This document shows positions 60,206 through 64,000 of a stretch of DNA of 64,000 bases, in pieces. Origin of the DNA: Rugalucina vietnamica (taxonomy: Eukaryota; Mollusca; Bivalvia; Lucinida; Lucinidae); NCBI GenBank assembly GCA_964017185.1, contig OZ024883.1, positions 1,488,001-1,552,000 of the forward strand, written 5' to 3'. The notes below the pieces were generated by a model. It was not told the origin of the DNA, ran no database searches, and worked only from the letters and a program-made list of their open reading frames with translations. Position 1 is the stretch's first letter. Each line of letters opens with the position of its first letter. A program made the translations under genes and the position numbers.

Positions 60206-61453
60206 CGAGGGTCTGGATGGGGTATAATGATTAAAGAATAATGGCCTAAAAATTTTAATGAGAGTGAATAAATAGCCAAAAATTTAATGATTAGTGAATA
60301 AGTAGGTCCTAAAAAATAATGAATAAATGAAAAATTTTAATGAATAGCAGAATAATATAATGAATAGTGAATAATAACATTTTAAAGAATGATGAATATG
60401 CTAAATTTTGCTATGGAATTGTCTTAGATGGCCTCCCTGACATTCCAGAATTTCATTTTTTTCGCCCCCAGACCCGATTTAGCTCAAATGTTATAGTTGT
60501 ATTTCTGAAATCTTTGAATGTTTGGAAAGACATAGCATGTAGGGACTCACTTCATGAATCTTTTAAAAAAAATGTGTCATTTCCTGAGCCAGATACTTTG
60601 TTTGCTTATGTATATGTATTTTCTTTTTATTCTGTTACCCCACTTTGTCCTTATTATGTATGTTCCAATCCTATAATGATAATCTTTTCTGTGGACGGAC
60701 ATCACTTTGCTTTTTTATATGACAGAGCATAATTATGGTGACTTTTGCAATCAGAAACAAGCCAGTACTAAGAACGTTAATGCAAATCTAACTGGCAGTT
60801 TATATGGCGCTACATAATTTTTTCCTCGCTCGCTTCGCTCGCTCGGTATTTAAGACATTTATAAAATGTTTTGTACAATCAGGCACAAGCACAAAATCAT
60901 ACTTCACATAGTACTCCTATGCTTACTAGTTAACTAAATAAAAACAACAGTTTTTTATTATAACTTTTACCCCTGAAGTTACAATTTTTCTTAAATTAAC
61001 CTTTGATATGCATAATTGAAGAGAAAGATTCAGGGTGAAACTCAGGGCATATTCAGTATACAGTTTGGAGGGGATTATATTCCCAACAGATGTAAAAGAG
61101 GATTTGCTAAAAAATCAGTTAATTATTTTGGAAAGTTTCTATGAGGCTTTGTGGTCTAGCAGATAATATATGCTTCTCTCAAGATGTTAAAATCAAGGTT
61201 GCACTCAGCAGTCTACAATTAAGTATCATAGAATTAGTCATTGTGGCTTTAGATAAGGGATGCCTTAGGTTGGGAATACCTATATTTGCTATTAGAAATT
61301 AGCTGGGTGAAGAAGGCGATTCTAGTAATTATCATATTTTAATGAATAATCGAGCTAATTTTAATGAATAAGCCAAAATTTTAATGACAGTGAATAAATG
61401 GCTAAATTTTTAGTGATTAGTGAATACCAGGACCCCCCATCCAGACCCTCATA
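60206..61453. mobile_element. DNA transposon relic with GAGGGTCTGGATGGGG TIRs, TATA target
   Basis: The left end CGAGGGTCTGGATGGGG is inverse to CCCCATCCAGACCCTCA at the right. TATA is present on both sides (60202-60205 and 61454-61457), and the uninterrupted repeat at 1-372 reads CTATATACCCGTCGG there. Subterminal AATGATTAGTGAATAA-type motifs repeat at both ends. An internal 121-codon ORF (60367-60732) has no recognised domain. CCTCGCTCGCTTCGCTCGCT is at about 60826. Non-autonomous as it stands. Confidence 0.85.
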
Positions 61454-61494
61454 TACATGTCGGCATAAATGCTAGGGGTATAACTATACTGAAC
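61454..61494 (+). repeat. Repeat R2, continuation after the insertion
   Basis: TATACATGTCGGCATAAATGCTAGGGGTATAAC corresponds to 342-372 (TATACCCGTCGGCATAAATG...). Confidence 0.8.
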
Positions 61495-61611
61495 CTGAGT
61501 AACAGAGATAATTCACATACTAAAGTTTGGTTCATCTGATCTCAAGATAATAAATTTTTCTTCATGCTCAACACAGCTGAGCAAAAAATCTGGTTTGATT
61601 TTCAATCTGGA

Positions 61612-61834
61612 GCGGACTGGCGCAGTTGGTAGCGCATCGGACTTTGGGCCGAGGGGTCCCGGGTTCGATCCTCGTCCGGGTCGTCGTCTGTTGTGGCCTT
61701 GAGCAAGTCACATTTCCACAGCATGATGTGTAAATAATGTACATATGTTCTTAATAAGTCGCAATAAAAAGCTCTACAGAGCTTATGTTGATTGTTGAAA
61801 TATAAAGCGACTTTAAATGAAGAATATTATATTA

Positions 61835-61889
<55 letters not shown>

Positions 61890-61890
61890 C
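61612..61890 (+). mobile_element. tRNA-derived SINE with (ATT)n tail (S3)
   Basis: GGACTGGCGCAGTTGGTAGCGCA (box A) and GGGTTCGATCC (box B) form a tRNA-like head. A GTGGCCTTGAGCAAGTCACA block follows, of a kind shared by several animal SINE families. Then come a 3' part with AATAAAAAGCTCTACAGAGC and a (TTA)n run at about 61839-61890. The head lacks good acceptor-stem pairing and anticodon-loop geometry, so it is not called a tRNA. Confidence 0.8.
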
Positions 61891-62051
61891 TGACACTGTA
61901 AGACCTCTGAAATGACTGGTTCAGTTCACAGCCAACAGCTAAGGTCAGTTATAATTTTAACTATTCTTGGGGAAGACTCTTAAAGGCAGGTTACCAGCAT
62001 TTTGTGCTCATTTCTTTCACCACTAGCTGTTCTTGAATCAGCAGAAGAAGA

Positions 62052-63580
62052 ACCAGAGGACCACTGGTCCTGAAATCGCTCACCTGAGATTTGTTCTTGC
62101 ATGACCTTTAGCTAAGGTCATGTTGGTCAATGTAAACTTGACCTCTAATACTCAAATAATTAATGGAAATTTACCTTTTTGGGGGCCCCAGCAACCAATC
62201 AAAATAAGGTATTAGGGCAAAAGTAATATAAAACATAGAGGACTACTAAATAAACATTTCTGCAAAATCTCCAATAAAACTGCAGAAATAGCAAATTTTC
62301 ACTTTCACCCATTATAAGTCTATGGAAACTGAAAGTAGCCATAGCAACCAGAGTTCTTATCTGACTGGAACAAAAAACATATATTTTTTGTAGAGGCTAA
62401 TGCCAGGAACATGTATGCAAAGTATCAGCTTCATAAAGCAAACAGTTTCTGAGAAGAAGAATTTTAATAAACATTTCTCTAAAAATAAAAATGAGACTGC
62501 AGAAATAGCAAATTTCCTCTTTTCCCATTATAAATCTATGAAAACTGAAAGTTGCCATAGCTACCTGAGTTCTTATCTGACTGGAACAAAAGACAACTTT
62601 TTTTTTTTGTAGAGGCTAATGCCAGGAACATGTATGCAAAGTATCAACTGCATAAAGCAAACAGTTTCTGAGAAGAAGATTTTTAAAGATTTTTTTTTCG
62701 AAAATTTTCCATTTTTGGGGCCCCAGCATGGGCGGATCCAGAGGGGGGGGACAGGGGGTCCGGACCCCCATGGAATTGCCAGATTATTTATTTTTGCCAT
62801 GTTGAAATTTTCCATCAGACCCTTCTGGGATTTTGGACCCCCCCCCACCCCCTACCCCCTGAGAAAATTTTCTGGATCCGTGCATGCCCAGCAACCAATC
62901 AAAATAAGTGATCAGGATGAAGGTCATCTGAAACATAGTGCATTACTCATTAAACATTTCTCTAAAAATAAAATTCAAATATCTCCAATGAGACTTCCCA
63001 TTATAAGTCTATAGAAACTGAAAGTTGCCATAGCAACCAGAGTTCTTATCTGACTGAAACAAAAAAAAAAACAACTTTTTTTGTAGAAGCTAATGCCAGG
63101 AACATGTATGCAAAGTATCAGCTTCATAAAGCAAACAGTTTCTGAGGAGAAGGTTTTTAAAGATTTTTTCGAGAATTTTTCCTTTTTGGGGCCCCAGCAA
63201 CCAATCAAAATAAGCGATCAGGATGAAGGTCATCTGAAAGGTAGAGCGCTACTCAATAAACATTTCTCTAAAAATAAAACTCAAATATCTCCAATGAGAA
63301 AGCAAAAATTTGCAATTTCCACTTTTTTCCATTATAAGTCTATGGGACGTATAAGTTGCCATGGCAACCAGAGTTCTTTTCCGATCTGAACAAAAAACTA
63401 CATTTTTGGTTCCCCCCTCCTGTGGATGCTTTATGCCAAATATCAAAAGCTTTGGCCACACAGCTTCAGAGGAGGTGTCATTTGAAATTGTGGACGACGA
63501 CGGACGGAAGACGACGGACGGACGACGGATACCTACCTATCCTATAAGCTCACCTTTGAGCCTTTGGCTCAGGTGAGCTT
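62052..63580 (+). mobile_element. HINE-like element D with a different interior
   Basis: Same head (ACCAGAGGACCACTGGTCCT, then CGCTCACCTGAG) and same 3' hairpin (AGCTCACCTTTGAGCCTTTG, TCAGGTGAGCTTA) as A-C. The inside is unrelated units carrying ATGCCAGGAACATGTATGCA (62400, 62619, 63093), TTGCCATAGCAACCAGAGTT and GGGGCCCCAGCAACCAATC. The last part rejoins the family with GACGACGGACGGACGAC. No coding capacity. A MITE is nested at 62729-62886. Confidence 0.75.
62729..62886. mobile_element. hAT-like MITE nested in element D
   Basis: TGGGCGGATCCAGAGG at the left and TCTGGATCCGTGCATG at the right are near-inverse ends with G/C homopolymer-rich subterminal parts. CCCAGCA is duplicated on both sides (62722-62728 and 62887-62893), and the neighbouring unit at 63190-63203 shows the uninterrupted CCCCAGCAACCAATC. 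A 7-8-bp duplication fits hAT. Confidence 0.8.
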
Positions 63581-63847
63581 AAAATGGCCATAGAAATAAT
63601 TCCATAAACAAATATGTCACTAATCAGGCTGGCCACCCATTGTGCACTTAACTTACTGCTTCTGTGCAAAAATACCTGATTGATATGAAACACCTTCTAG
63701 AGTTTCCTAGGCCTCCTGTTTTGTCCCTACCTCTTGTTTTAGCAGAAGTCTCTGTGTTTTACTTTTAAGTATGTAACCATGAGATAAGCCAGCTTTTGAG
63801 TGTGCCTGGAATTGAACAAAGTAAATCATATTACATGACCTTTCTTT

Positions 63848-64000
63848 TTTAATTCAGTTTTACCTCCCTTTCAAGATTACTTCAGCTCATATGAGACTCG
63901 CCAATCAGTAGGTGGGGGAAAATGGGAGAACCAGCATAGAAAAACCACCTGGCACACCCGCAAGCAGAGCTTGGTTTGTCCAGATTGGGGCTCGATCGGG
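63848..64000 (-). mobile_element. tRNA-Ser/Leu-like SINE (family S1), cut by the window end
   Basis: TTTTTTAATTCAGTTTTACC, TTCAGCTCATATGAGACTCG, CCAATCAGTAGGTGGG, AAAAACCACCTGGCACA and GGGGCTCGATCGGG match the antisense copy at 45860-46096. The tRNA-like 5' end lies beyond the window. Confidence 0.8.

Noticed and set aside
60367-60732. 121-codon ORF as a transposase
   Set aside because: No catalytic motif or DNA-binding domain recognised; kept only as an unassigned frame inside the TIR element.
61612-61690. A tRNA gene
   Set aside because: Boxes A and B are present, but the acceptor and anticodon arms do not fold properly and a SINE body with a simple-repeat tail follows.
63361-63576. ORFs ending in poly-DDG/RRTDD
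   Set aside because: They translate the GACGACGGACGG tail of element D and are not coding.

Overview
The window is nuclear DNA of an animal, most probably a bivalve mollusc. Genes are split by long introns with GT-AG sites and consistent phases, and the DNA is AT-rich with microsatellites and homopolymer runs. It is packed with LINEs, Penelope-like elements, tRNA-derived SINEs and MITEs. Several repeats have the look of bivalve dispersed repeats: GACGGACGGACG tracts followed by a terminal hairpin around GAGCCTTCGGCTC, and a hairpin repeat coding in part for an ENKGADQLR-like peptide. The species assignment is inference from repeat style. There is no bacterial operon, CRISPR array or phage.

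Two host gene regions can be supported. (1) 11.4-38.1 kb, + strand: a multi-exon type I membrane receptor. It has a signal-peptide exon (11423-11477), cysteine-rich EGF/MEGF-type exons (14914-14985, 15034-15259, 16212-16452, 16879-17160, 32924-33287), a transmembrane exon (33951-34041) and a cytoplasmic exon (37975-38069). Every junction keeps phase. Its introns are swollen by transposons. (2) 46.9-49.0 kb, + strand: a C2H2 zinc-finger array of about 15 good fingers, broken by two frameshifts and then stops, with further decayed fingers behind it.

Most of the rest is mobile DNA. 1-6.4 kb: an AT-rich repeat, a 2.7-kb element built of about 463-bp units (element A) and pieces of a Penelope-like element (PLE). 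7.3-8.1 kb and 12.2-14.9 kb: minus-strand LINE remnants; the second carries a roughly 710-bp TATC array at its 3' side and sits inside a third, broken copy of a receptor exon. 19.2-20.4 kb: two terminal-inverted-repeat (TIR) elements. 20.5-26.3 kb: an apparently full-length LINE with an unbroken 1168-codon ORF and a 2A-like NPGP motif. 28.4-31 kb: two TTAA-flanked elements. 34.6-45.3 kb: decayed PLEs carrying antisense short PLE copies, a MITE filled with an 11-bp-phased array, foldbacks and SINEs. 49.7-50.5 kb: an antisense PLE. 52-64 kb: three more elements sharing the termini of element A (B, C, D), one split by the best PLE copy, plus a nested DNA transposon and SINEs.

The most unusual observations are these. 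Two TIR elements (30253-30919 and 40043-40765) have interiors with a strict 11-bp CpG/TCG phase. A receptor exon shows a 120-bp tandem duplication that created a symmetric phase-1 mini-exon, and a LINE with its microsatellite splits a third copy. Elements A-D share termini over different interiors and carry many nuclear-receptor half-sites. A roughly 400-bp antisense PLE short form has the same two ends at two loci.
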